Shown here piece by piece: positions 1-6,136 of a stretch of 15,793 nucleotides of DNA. Both the position numbers and the translations under genes were made by a program. How positions within the stretch are numbered: position 1 is the first letter of the stretch; each line of letters opens with the position of its first letter. The stretch is from Candidatus Yonathbacteria bacterium RIFCSPHIGHO2_01_FULL_51_10 (GTDB lineage Bacteria > Patescibacteriota > Minisyncoccia > Phycocordibacterales > UBA1539_B): positions 9,156 through 24,948 of the forward strand of contig MHUS01000006.1 in the NCBI GenBank assembly GCA_001823505.1, given 5' to 3'. A model generated the notes under the pieces. That model was given only the letters and a program-made list of their open reading frames with translations, was not told where the DNA came from and searched no databases.

Positions 1-14
1 TTCCCCCCGACGAA

Positions 15-719
15 TCATTCTCGATTGAAAAACGACCTTTTCGTTTCTTTGTGGGCGTACAATATATACGGTTCGCCGAGAAAATGCCCCCTGCCCTGAA
101 TGTTTTGGGACGAAGTATTATATTTTTGCAGCTCTATTTTAAATTCAGGGTCTCTCCCCCTCACGATCCGGTCAATCTTAAATCCATTCTCCTTTAGGAC
201 TTCTTTAAGTACTTTTTCATTAGAATCAACCGGTGTGTATGTTTCCAAAATACTAAGCACGCCTCCATCATTTAAAATTCGGTGCGCATCTTGAATAAAA
301 GTTGAAACCTTTTCTTTATCTTTAATTTCAAATACTTGCTCTGGTCGTTCATCTTTCTTAAATTCTAAGTGGTACGGCTCTCCAAAAACATTCCCAAAAT
401 GTAGTTCGCTAACAGATTGATCTCCAAATGGCAAAGCTCCCTTCTCTGCCCGCACAAAAAGTACATTCGCTGGTTGATCTAACTTGCTCCCACTAATTTT
501 ATCAAGAAATTTCTGCTGGCCGCTTTTTAACGCCTCTTCATCATAATCAACACCTATATAGAGAGTGTCTCCTGAAAATCTTTCCGGGTGAGATTCAGCC
601 ACGGGGTTGTGTCCTGACCCAAAATCGACAAATACGCTCTTATATTTCGGGCTACCTTCTTTCTTAGGTGCATCGTCAGCATGAGGTCGATCTTTAAAAG
701 CAGGGTGAGATTCTAGCAT
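15..719 (-). CDS. SAM-dependent methyltransferase-like protein
   Basis: About 234 aa from the ATG at 719. Residues 31-39 (VDFGSGHNP) look like motif I of a class I Rossmann methyltransferase, where SAM binds. YIGVDYDE at about 54-61 fits the acidic end of strand 2. LPFGDQSVSELHFGNVFGEP fits the motif around strand 4, and HRILNDGGVLSILETY fits the usual 'leader makes a report' strand 5. No substrate can be assigned. An upstream GTG at 758 would add 13 residues, but a TATAAT lies at 726-731, exactly 6 nt before the ATG at 719, so the shorter start with a leaderless mRNA is preferred. The gene is AT-rich compared with the genes beyond 3.7 kb. The fold assignment is fairly sure; the role is unknown. 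Confidence 0.72.
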   Translation of the reverse strand: MLESHPAFKDRPHADDAPKKEGSPKYKSVFVDFGSGHNPVAESHPERFSGDTLYIGVDYDEEALKSGQQKFLDKISGSKLDQPANVLFVRAEKGALPFGDQSVSELHFGNVFGEPYHLEFKKDERPEQVFEIKDKEKVSTFIQDAHRILNDGGVLSILETYTPVDSNEKVLKEVLKENGFKIDRIVRGRDPEFKIELQKYNTSSQNIQGRGHFLGEPYILYAHKETKRSFFNRE

Positions 720-725
720 AATTTT

Positions 726-754
726 ATTATACCAAACAACAATCACCCCAACAA
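726..754 (-). promoter_or_regulatory. Promoter for methyltransferase gene, leaderless geometry
   Basis: On the minus strand TTGTTG (749-754) is followed by a 17-nt spacer and a perfect TATAAT (726-731). Six bases then separate it from the ATG at 719, so the expected start of transcription is at or next to the A of the start codon. Confidence 0.75.
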
Positions 755-767
755 ACACAGTTGATGA

Positions 768-1097
768 TTACCGCTCAATAATCTCAATAAGCCGCTTGAT
801 TGAGACGAATCCATACCCCCAGATCACAGGGAGCCATATCGGCATAATGCCTAGCAAACTGTTTCGATTGAATGTCTCCACTCCTGTACTGATAAAAAGC
901 CATTCCACAAGGATCATCGTAAAAGATCCAACCGCAAATATCACAAGGTCGTACCTCACTCTTTTTACTAAAAATGCACCGACGATGATTGCGATACAAA
1001 CGATCGCCAGAAGATAATCATTAGGAATAAGTGGGACAAGCCCGATCATCCCAAGGATCGGCAGCGCGTTATAAAAAATTTCTGTAGCTTTTTTCAT
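768..1097 (-). CDS. Small multi-pass membrane protein
   Basis: 109 aa with about four hydrophobic helices (roughly residues 10-28, 29-45, 51-72 and 80-98), separated by short loops with basic residues (KRVRYD, KRLIEIIER), so it should sit in the cytoplasmic membrane. Its ATG overlaps the TGA of the upstream gene by 4 nt (1094-1097). The two genes should therefore be translationally coupled and work together. I do not recognise the family. With the Imm11-like partner it could form a membrane-associated immunity or envelope pair, but that is only inference from context. Confidence 0.7.
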   Translation of the reverse strand: MKKATEIFYNALPILGMIGLVPLIPNDYLLAIVCIAIIVGAFLVKRVRYDLVIFAVGSFTMILVEWLFISTGVETFNRNSLLGIMPIWLPVIWGYGFVSIKRLIEIIER

Positions 1098-1594
1098 GCC
1101 GCAAAGTCTTTCGGCTCATAGAACGTGAGAGTGTCGATGCCGGCCGCTTCAATGGCATCCTTCACTGTCGCATGGACAAGAATCACATTGACTGCTTCAG
1201 TCGATCGAAACATTAGAGCACCGTGCCCTTTGTTCGCATCAGTAACAGTGCTCTTGCCCACAAGATTAAAGGCGACAAAATCCTTATACATATCGCCACT
1301 TACCGGGTCATGCAACTCCACTGCGTATATGTCGAGGTTGTCTACGCCGGCTTTAAGTAGCGCTTCGTGCAGGCGCTTGGACATAACCGTGATCGGTGTG
1401 AGCCACAAATCTCCTAGTACCCAGCCCTCTTCGTCAGTACCGCGCAACTCGAGCACAATAGGCTCGGTTGGCTGCTTCTCAAACCGTACACCCGTCATCC
1501 AGCTGCGCCGTGGGTCATCGCGTTTATAGTCAAGACGAGCGCGGTAATCCACAGCAGGATCCTCTACTCTCAATACATAATATGACTCTAGCAT
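1094..1594 (-). CDS. Imm11/DUF1629-like protein, tentative
   Basis: 166 aa, soluble, no signal peptide. The middle reads LTPITVMSKRLHEALLKAGVDNLDIYAVELHDPVSGDMY (written here only to show the pattern: a Ser-x-Arg-Leu helix, then a Gly-Val-Asp-Asn turn, then a strand with paired hydrophobics and a downstream Tyr). That arrangement resembles the Imm11 (DUF1629) immunity-protein family, where a short helix is followed by a 'pV.l' strand. The match is from memory of the family pattern and is weak. The gene starts with its own leaderless-type promoter and overlaps the downstream membrane protein by ATGA. No toxin gene is visible next to it. An unrelated orphan protein is equally possible. Confidence 0.6.
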   Translation of the reverse strand: MLESYYVLRVEDPAVDYRARLDYKRDDPRRSWMTGVRFEKQPTEPIVLELRGTDEEGWVLGDLWLTPITVMSKRLHEALLKAGVDNLDIYAVELHDPVSGDMYKDFVAFNLVGKSTVTDANKGHGALMFRSTEAVNVILVHATVKDAIEAAGIDTLTFYEPKDFAA

Positions 1595-1600
1595 GATTTA

Positions 1601-1609
1601 ATTCTATCA
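1601..1609 (-). promoter_or_regulatory. Extended -10 promoter, leaderless geometry
   Basis: TGA-TAGAAT on the minus strand: an extended -10 (TGn) with five of six TATAAT bases at 1601-1606. Six nt separate it from the ATG at 1594. No clear -35 is seen, as expected for a TGn promoter. Confidence 0.6.
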
Positions 1610-1657
1610 CATCCCGACCAAACATCTACTCCCTCCAACTCTGCTGGACCACGGGTT

Positions 1658-1686
1658 TTGTTGCAGGGGATGGGGTGTAGTAAACT
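1658..1686 (+). promoter_or_regulatory. Promoter of anchored protein gene, leaderless geometry
   Basis: TTGTTG (1658-1663), 17-nt spacer, TAAACT (1681-1686), then 6 nt to the ATG at 1693. The -35 sequence and both spacings are identical to the promoter at 726-754 on the other strand. Confidence 0.6.
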
Positions 1687-1692
1687 CAATAT

Positions 1693-2277
1693 ATGAATGA
1701 AACCTTAAAAGTATCCCTTGTTGCAGCTATATTACTTTTTGCTGGCGCTTTTTTCTTTCAAAACAAAATTCCAGAAAAATCTGCCGACAGTTCAATAACG
1801 AGCGGCGATTATTCGCCTATGCCTAGCATAGACATGAGTAATGAGTACGCAAATTATGCACAGAGTTTTAAAACATATGAGAGCGATCTTGGGTTTTCTT
1901 TCAAATACCCTCCGTATTTAAAGGCAACTATTGATACGGGACCTACCACAAGTAAAATCATTCTCGCCCCCGTTGACGCAAATACAGACGGTGGTCTGAG
2001 CGCAATCATCATCAGTGTAGCAAAAAATAATGTCGGGCTGACTCCGGAAGAATGGCTACTCGGTCCTAATTCAGGATTCGACCATTCAGACGGGTACTTC
2101 AAGACAACGATAGACGGGGAAAATGCTGTTTATACCAATGGTGGAATGTGGACGGTTATAAATACCCCAGACGATAAATATCGCCTTAGTGTTACAAATC
2201 TTGCGCAAGGAAACGCTGATATACTATTCACTGAAATGGGCATCGTCATCGAATCTCTCGCGTTTAGTAAGCAATGA
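1693..2277 (+). CDS. Membrane-anchored PsbP-like extracytoplasmic protein
   Basis: 194 aa. Residues about 5-23 are a hydrophobic segment with little N-terminal charge. There is no lipobox Cys, so it should stay as an N-terminal membrane anchor with the rest outside. A low-complexity Ser/Pro linker (30-60) precedes a compact domain starting SDLGFSFKYPPYLKAT; the 'F.YP..' opening followed by strands is typical of PsbP-like/MOG1-type lipoprotein domains common in candidate-phyla bacteria. No binding residues can be named. It is one of only two plus-strand genes here and is divergent from the Imm11-like gene, with both promoters inside a 98-nt gap. No Shine-Dalgarno site precedes the ATG. Confidence 0.72.
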   Translation: MNETLKVSLVAAILLFAGAFFFQNKIPEKSADSSITSGDYSPMPSIDMSNEYANYAQSFKTYESDLGFSFKYPPYLKATIDTGPTTSKIILAPVDANTDGGLSAIIISVAKNNVGLTPEEWLLGPNSGFDHSDGYFKTTIDGENAVYTNGGMWTVINTPDDKYRLSVTNLAQGNADILFTEMGIVIESLAFSKQ

Positions 2278-2309
2278 CACCGTGCAACAGGATATTGGTT
2301 TTAAGCAGG

Positions 2310-2381
2310 CACCCTCGGCAGGACTCGAACCTGCAAGTCCTCGGTAGAATCGAGGCCGTTTATCCATTAGCGTACGAGGGT
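2310..2381 (-). tRNA. tRNA-Arg (anticodon UCU)
   Basis: The minus strand folds as a complete cloverleaf. The acceptor stem is ACCCTCG paired with CGAGGGT, with a G discriminator. The D arm has the GG pair but a weak four-base stem with one C-A mismatch. The anticodon stem is CCTCG/CGAGG with loop ATTCTAC, giving UCU at positions 34-36, which reads AGA. The variable loop is ACTT. The T arm is GCAGG-TTCGAGT-CCTGC. CCA is not encoded (the genome continues CCT), so a CCA-adding enzyme is needed. I see no clear promoter just upstream. Confidence 0.95.
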
Positions 2382-2436
2382 AAAATAAAGACACGTAAAT
2401 ACGCGTAGAAATACCTTTATCTTCTTCCCCTCGTAC
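2372..2436. repeat. 9-bp inverted repeat joining tRNA 5' end and its leader
   Basis: GTACGAGGG at 2372-2380 (inside the tRNA acceptor/D region) has an exact inverted copy, CCCTCGTAC, at 2428-2436. They are 47 nt apart, in the stretch from which the tRNA leader would be transcribed. A long precursor could pair its leader with the tRNA 5' end. This may be chance. Confidence 0.45.
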
Positions 2437-2491
2437 CAATCATGGTGTGTATGTTAACACACGAGATGCGATTTTCCTAAAGACCCCTGTG

Positions 2492-3097
2492 TTACCTCAT
2501 TTGCCACAACATGAGATCTAACTTTTTTATTCGCGTGATCTTTTTGCAATCTTCGGGAATGCAATCTTCGGAAAATCGTTCATTAAACGCTCTGATTGCT
2601 CTCTCAACATCAGACCCTTTGAGTAATTCCTCCATCCGATTTTGAAGGCATCCATATATTTTAATTGCCATACCCATATCTCCTTGCGGATGGCGCAGCA
2701 TCAGATGTCCTTTGACTTTATCGTCATAAACAGGTTTCTCCGGATTAAGCGTTGCAATAATTTTTGAAGCAAAAGAGATGTGTACTTTCCCTGTCAATTT
2801 ATGTAATTCCTTTAATGATTCATTGATGGAGGGAACAATTTTTTTGTTCTGATATTCTTTCATCAACATTAATATCTGTTGAGTGGTATCTGTTTGTAAC
2901 CGCACTGCATAAAAATTCTTAAATTCGTTTCTGTATTGATCCGACAATAAGCCGCACCCCTTAATAACCGAAACATATCGCGAAATCGCGTTTTTTTCTT
3001 CGATTCTTCTAAAAATCTCCTCCCGCTGATTGTATAACTTTTTTGCAAGAAGCTTTGAGTCAAAAGTTTTTCGAGAATATCCTGTTTTTTCTTTCAT
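2492..3097 (-). CDS. Orphan helical protein with SFASK...PVYD motif
   Basis: 201 aa, Lys-rich and mostly helical by eye. Residues 108-128 read SFASKIIATLNPEKPVYDDKV. Uncharacterised bacterial proteins with an SFASK, a Pro and a YD/WD in this order are familiar. They may have a helix-hairpin-helix glycosylase-like fold, but that link is from memory and unproven. FKNFYAVR at 59-66 is a second conserved-looking stretch. The gene is clearly AT-rich and uses AAA/ATT codons more than the genes after 3.7 kb, which hints at transfer. The ATG at 3097 lies 6 nt after TAAAAT with no Shine-Dalgarno site. No function is claimed. Confidence 0.68.
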   Translation of the reverse strand: MKEKTGYSRKTFDSKLLAKKLYNQREEIFRRIEEKNAISRYVSVIKGCGLLSDQYRNEFKNFYAVRLQTDTTQQILMLMKEYQNKKIVPSINESLKELHKLTGKVHISFASKIIATLNPEKPVYDDKVKGHLMLRHPQGDMGMAIKIYGCLQNRMEELLKGSDVERAIRAFNERFSEDCIPEDCKKITRIKKLDLMLWQMR

Positions 3098-3103
3098 GAA
3101 TTT

Positions 3104-3112
3104 ATTTTACCA
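3104..3112 (-). promoter_or_regulatory. Extended -10 promoter, leaderless geometry
   Basis: TGG-TAAAAT on the minus strand (hexamer 3104-3109), five of six -10 bases plus a TGn extension, 6 nt before the ATG at 3097. No convincing -35. Confidence 0.6.
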
Positions 3113-3129
3113 CAACCCACACGTAAAAC

Positions 3130-3732
3130 TTACGGCTGAAACAATTCCTCCGGCATAAAGCGTACGCTTTGCACACCGGGGAATTGTTTCGCGGTCGCTT
3201 CTATTTGAAACCACAATATCCCTACTCGGCACGAACCCCCGCCGGTACGATTTTGCGGGTCATTAAAAGTAAGTGTCAGAACACCATTGTCCAGTGATGC
3301 GGCGGTGAGTGAAACACCCGCAAGGGGAAACTCGGTGCTTGCGCCCTGCGCTTTTTCTTCCGATGAGATCTCCCCACGCAAGAGTAACCTCACGGCATCT
3401 TGGATCGGGGTTATCGTCCGTGGGATCACGCGAGATACGGGCACGAGCCCGCTCCTACTGCACTGGATATTCCCCTCTGCATCCTTATCAAGATTCTGAT
3501 TGTAGTAGTAGAGTTTTATGGGGACACTCGCCGCAGGTGACGGACACGGTGCAAACTCGCACGCAGGTCCGGTCCTCCCCACAGCCGACCCATCGGGGCA
3601 CAACTTTGCTTCCATCGTGCACGCAACCGGCTCGGGATTTGGGCGGGCAAAATTCGTCCACACGAAAGCGCTCGCGACTAAAATCACCGCGATACTGACC
3701 CCCACTACAAGATATGGTGAGTACCTTTTCAT
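3130..3732 (-). CDS. Membrane-anchored GerMN-domain protein with Cys-rich linker
   Basis: 200 aa. Residues 7-27 form an N-terminal membrane anchor. Residues 38-63 are a short Cys-rich module (CTMEAKLCPDGS then GPACEFAPCP, four Cys), a linker that I associate with candidate-phyla bacteria. Residues 71-200 fit a GerMN domain (sporulation/germination fold): KLYYYN strand, TPIQDAVRLLLRGEISSEEKAQG helix, and the closing Asn/Gly-rich LTLTFNDP..FQIEATAKQFPGVQSVRF. It should act outside the membrane, probably at the envelope; sporulation is not implied. Only 17 nt separate it from the ABC-F stop, yet it has its own promoter whose -35 lies in the last ABC-F codons. Confidence 0.82.
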   Translation of the reverse strand: MKRYSPYLVVGVSIAVILVASAFVWTNFARPNPEPVACTMEAKLCPDGSAVGRTGPACEFAPCPSPAASVPIKLYYYNQNLDKDAEGNIQCSRSGLVPVSRVIPRTITPIQDAVRLLLRGEISSEEKAQGASTEFPLAGVSLTAASLDNGVLTLTFNDPQNRTGGGSCRVGILWFQIEATAKQFPGVQSVRFMPEELFQP

Positions 3733-3739
3733 ACCCTAA

Positions 3740-3767
3740 AGTATACTCCCTACCTCCCCAAATCCAA
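3740..3767 (-). promoter_or_regulatory. Promoter of GerMN gene, overlapping ABC-F stop
   Basis: TTGGAT (3762-3767), 16-nt spacer, TATACT (3740-3745), then 7 nt to the ATG at 3732. The -35 is inside the last codons of the ABC-F gene and the -10 fills the 17-nt intergenic gap, so the gene can be expressed independently as a leaderless message. Confidence 0.65.
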
Positions 3768-5222
3768 CTCCTCGTCAATCCTGATCTGTTTTACGAATTC
3801 GGGGACGTGGGAGACGAGGACCATGGCGCCTTCGTATTGATCGAGTGCTTTCGCAATGACGGGCAAGTGGCGGAAGTTGATGTGGTTGGTCGGTTCGTCG
3901 AGAATGAGAAGTCCGGGGCGCTCAAGCACGAGCCGCGCAAAGGCAACGAGCCCCTTTTGTCCTTCGGACAAATTCCCGATCTTGGTGTGCATGACCGAGC
4001 CCGTGATGAGGAAGCCCGCCGCCACAGACCGCAGCTGCTGCTCCGCAACCTCGCCGATTTGCACGCCCATCGCTTCAGAAAGCGAGGCGAACACCGTGTC
4101 GTCAAAGTTAAGCGTGGAGAAATCTTGGCGATAGTATCCGACCTTCACCCCCGGCGCGATCACGGCTCCTTTGCTCACTCCTTTTGCGATTGACTCAAGG
4201 AGCGTTGATTTACCGATGCCATTGGGCCCCACGAGAAGCAGGTGCTTGTTTTTGCGCAAGGCAATGTTGGCCGTGCGATTCTGTGGCTTATGATCCTTCA
4301 TCGTACTAAACGATTTGATGGTGAGCACATCCCCCGAGAGGTCGCTTTGCACCGGGATCGTAAAGGGGCGAATCGTGCGGTCTTCCTTGCGGATATCCAC
4401 CTTCTCCTCTTCCATCTCGGCAGCCTTGTCACGCATGCGCTTGGCCACCATACGCATCTGCCCTCCCTTCATCGCGAAGAAGTTGGCCTTGTCTTTGTTC
4501 GCTTGGATCTCCTTGGCGAGTTGCGCGTTCTTGCGGTTCTCACGCTCAATACGCGCGGTGATCTCCTTCACCACGTCAAAGTAGTTGCCAGCGTACTGCT
4601 CCACCACGCGCGTGCGCACATCAAGGTAGAGCACGCCATCAGTAAAGGCATTGAGAAATTCGGCATCGTGCGAAATGACGATGAATGTTTTTTTGTAATC
4701 AACAAGAAAATCCGTAAGGTGCTTGATCCCCGCCTTGTCCAGGTTGTTCGTCGGCTCATCGAGGAGGAGAAGATCCGGGTCTTGGATCAGTGCGGAGGCA
4801 AGGAGAAGCCGCGCCTGCTGCCCGCCGGAGAATGAGCGGATCGTACGCTCGTGTACCTTTTTGTGACCCACAAGGTTTACCACCTCAAGCACGTCGTCGA
4901 TGCGCGGATCAATGTCGTATACCTTCTGAGAGAAACGCTTTTGGAAAAACTCGCGTACCGTGAGGTCGAGCTCATCGCGCGGAATGACCTGTCGCGCCGT
5001 GGCGATGGTGACGCCCTTCGTAATATGAATATCGCCTGACTCGGGGCTCAGCGCACCGGTGATGAGCCCAAAGATCGTGGACTTGCCCGCACCGTTCTGC
5101 CCCATGATGGTTATCTTCGACCCCCGCCGTACCGAAAAATCCACCTCATGTAAGATGGGGTGGTTGTGTCCGTACTCAAACGACACTTCTTCAAAACGCA
5201 AAATTACATCATCACGCGCCAT
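3750..5222 (-). CDS. ABC-F family ATPase, ribosome-associated
   Basis: 490 aa with two complete ABC domains and no membrane segments, the layout of ABC-F proteins (EttA/Uup/YbiT/resistance types) that bind the ribosomal E site and control translation. Domain 1: Walker A GQNGAGKST (41-49), signature FSGGQQ (131-136), Walker B LLLLDEPTNNLD (151-162), switch His 185. The charged helical linker (P-site tip) spans about 215-290. Domain 2: Walker A GPNGIGKST (332-340), signature LSEGQK (418-423), Walker B LLILDEPTNHIN (438-449), His 472. The second signature has Glu in place of the first Gly, which is unusual. At 490 aa it is somewhat shorter than most members. It could be housekeeping or drug-protective; neither can be told from sequence. 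A TATAAG lies 9 nt before the ATG (5232-5237). Confidence 0.92.
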   Translation of the reverse strand: MARDDVILRFEEVSFEYGHNHPILHEVDFSVRRGSKITIMGQNGAGKSTIFGLITGALSPESGDIHITKGVTIATARQVIPRDELDLTVREFFQKRFSQKVYDIDPRIDDVLEVVNLVGHKKVHERTIRSFSGGQQARLLLASALIQDPDLLLLDEPTNNLDKAGIKHLTDFLVDYKKTFIVISHDAEFLNAFTDGVLYLDVRTRVVEQYAGNYFDVVKEITARIERENRKNAQLAKEIQANKDKANFFAMKGGQMRMVAKRMRDKAAEMEEEKVDIRKEDRTIRPFTIPVQSDLSGDVLTIKSFSTMKDHKPQNRTANIALRKNKHLLLVGPNGIGKSTLLESIAKGVSKGAVIAPGVKVGYYRQDFSTLNFDDTVFASLSEAMGVQIGEVAEQQLRSVAAGFLITGSVMHTKIGNLSEGQKGLVAFARLVLERPGLLILDEPTNHINFRHLPVIAKALDQYEGAMVLVSHVPEFVKQIRIDEELDLGR

Positions 5223-5289
5223 AGATATCTTCTTATACCTTATTTTGCGGACAAAATACAGCGTTACGTTTCCATATTTACGCAGCGCC

Positions 5290-5317
5290 TTGACATACTC
5301 TCAATGTGTGATAAGAA
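5290..5317 (+). promoter_or_regulatory. Promoter of coiled-coil protein gene
   Basis: Perfect TTGACA (5290-5295), 16-nt spacer, TAAGAA (5312-5317) preceded by TGA, an extended -10. The -10 itself is weak. The expected leader is about 50 nt and carries a Shine-Dalgarno site. Confidence 0.5.
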
Positions 5318-5396
5318 GTGGTTAGTAAGAATTCCTGTTCCAAAAACCGATTGGCTAACTGACGAGGAGAGTTACGATGGAAATATTGAATACTGA
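5304..5396 (+). CDS. Possible 30-aa upstream reading frame (weak)
   Basis: A 30-codon frame starting ATG at 5304 (MCDKKWLVRIPVPKTDW...) overlaps the start of the next gene by 20 nt. If translated, its ribosomes would terminate just past the downstream ATG, which would allow coupling. It has no Shine-Dalgarno site, and its ATG lies in the spacer of the best promoter, so most transcripts would lack it. It is listed mainly because of the overlap. Confidence 0.15.
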   Translation: MCDKKWLVRIPVPKTDWLTDEESYDGNIEY

Positions 5397-5946
5397 TCAA
5401 GCCTCACTTGTGGACGGCAAGGTTGTAATAAAAGACTCCAACGGGAGGATGAAAATCGAGTTGAAACTGAAACCCACCCCAATGAGCCCCGAAGACATGG
5501 TTGCTATGGCGGAAGAGGCAAAACTCGAAGTGTTAGTAGGCACCATTTACTGCCTTTCGGAACGTCGCGCAGAATTGGAGGCTAATCTTAAAAAAGCAAA
5601 CGATGAAGTGGTCGATTTGTACGAGGCTATCCGTAAGTTCAACGCCGCGCTTGAGGAAGAAAAAGGACAGAATGTTCTCCTCACAGAGAATCACCATCGT
5701 GCCCTTGCCCGCGCCCAGGATGCCGAGGCATTACTGCAGGAAGTGCAAATGACTCTTTTTAATCTTTCTGAAGTATTACATCCCTTCGTAAGCACGGTCG
5801 GACTGGAGAGGCCTAGTGCAGAAGACACGGAAAACGTGCTTCATCAAATCGACAAGGTGGTGCGCGACCTATACACAAGGATCCCCACGAAAAAGGACCC
5901 CGCCACAAGCACTTCTTTCACGGGAGGTCCTACTCATATCGACTGA
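5377..5946 (+). CDS. Orphan coiled-coil protein
   Basis: 189 aa, soluble, acidic, no signal peptide. Residues about 62-130 are rich in Glu, Lys, Ala and Leu with heptad spacing (RRAELEANLKKANDEVVDLYEAI...), so a long coiled coil and self-association are likely. The C-terminus is a disordered Thr/Pro/Ser tail. The start is well supported: GAGGAG sits 7 nt before the ATG at 5377, one of the best ribosome binding sites in the window, in contrast to the leaderless neighbours. The gene is divergent from the ABC-F gene and ends at a strong terminator. No family is recognised. Confidence 0.72.
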   Translation: MEILNTDQASLVDGKVVIKDSNGRMKIELKLKPTPMSPEDMVAMAEEAKLEVLVGTIYCLSERRAELEANLKKANDEVVDLYEAIRKFNAALEEEKGQNVLLTENHHRALARAQDAEALLQEVQMTLFNLSEVLHPFVSTVGLERPSAEDTENVLHQIDKVVRDLYTRIPTKKDPATSTSFTGGPTHID

Positions 5947-5967
5947 ACTAGCTGCCGAAGACTCCAC

Positions 5968-6001
5968 CACCGACACTCAAGGATGAGTGCCGGTGTTTTT
6001 T
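5968..6001 (+). terminator. Rho-independent terminator of coiled-coil gene
   Basis: CACCGACACTC and GAGTGCCGGTG form an 11-bp stem with one A-C mismatch and a 6-nt loop, followed by six T. It lies 22 nt after the stop codon. Confidence 0.9.
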
Positions 6002-6017
6002 ATTAGCGACATAAAAA

Positions 6018-6036
6018 TCCAAGGGGAGTCCTTGGA
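6018..6036. repeat. Hairpin repeat copy 1 (loop GGAGT)
   Basis: TCCAAGG-GGAGT-CCTTGGA, a 7-bp stem. The same 19 bases occur again at 6112-6130 in the same orientation. An A-run just to the left means it could also act as a second terminator for minus-strand transcripts. Confidence 0.8.
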
Positions 6037-6058
6037 TGAGTAGGGTGATCATGATAGC

Positions 6059-6094
6059 TGGAACATTCTAGGACGACCGTCCTAGAATGTTCCA
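6059..6094. repeat. 36-bp perfect palindrome with 4-nt centre
   Basis: TGGAACATTCTAGGAC, centre GACC, then the exact reverse complement: a 16-bp perfect stem. No T-run follows on either strand, so it is not an ordinary terminator. It lies between the two GGAGT hairpins. Possible roles: protein binding site, RNA processing or stabilising hairpin, or remnant of a small mobile repeat. Confidence 0.85.
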
Positions 6095-6105
6095 TTCAGA
6101 CAACG

Positions 6106-6136
6106 AAAAATTCCAAGGGGAGTCCTTGGAATTTTT
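6106..6136. terminator. Bidirectional terminator, hairpin repeat copy 2
   Basis: A 13-bp perfect stem (AAAAATTCCAAGG with its complement) around the loop GGAGT, with A5 on the left and T5 on the right. It can terminate in both directions. On the minus strand it overlaps the rRNA methyltransferase stop codon (6135-6137). Confidence 0.85.

Noticed and set aside
2301..2440. tRNA-Arg as a phage or element attachment site
   Set aside because: No second copy of the tRNA 3' end, no integrase, and the only repeat is an inverted copy of the 5' end.
4242..4835. Long plus-strand reading frame opposite the ABC-F gene
   Set aside because: It is the antisense shadow of a confidently identified ABC-F coding region, has no recognisable domain and no ribosome binding site.
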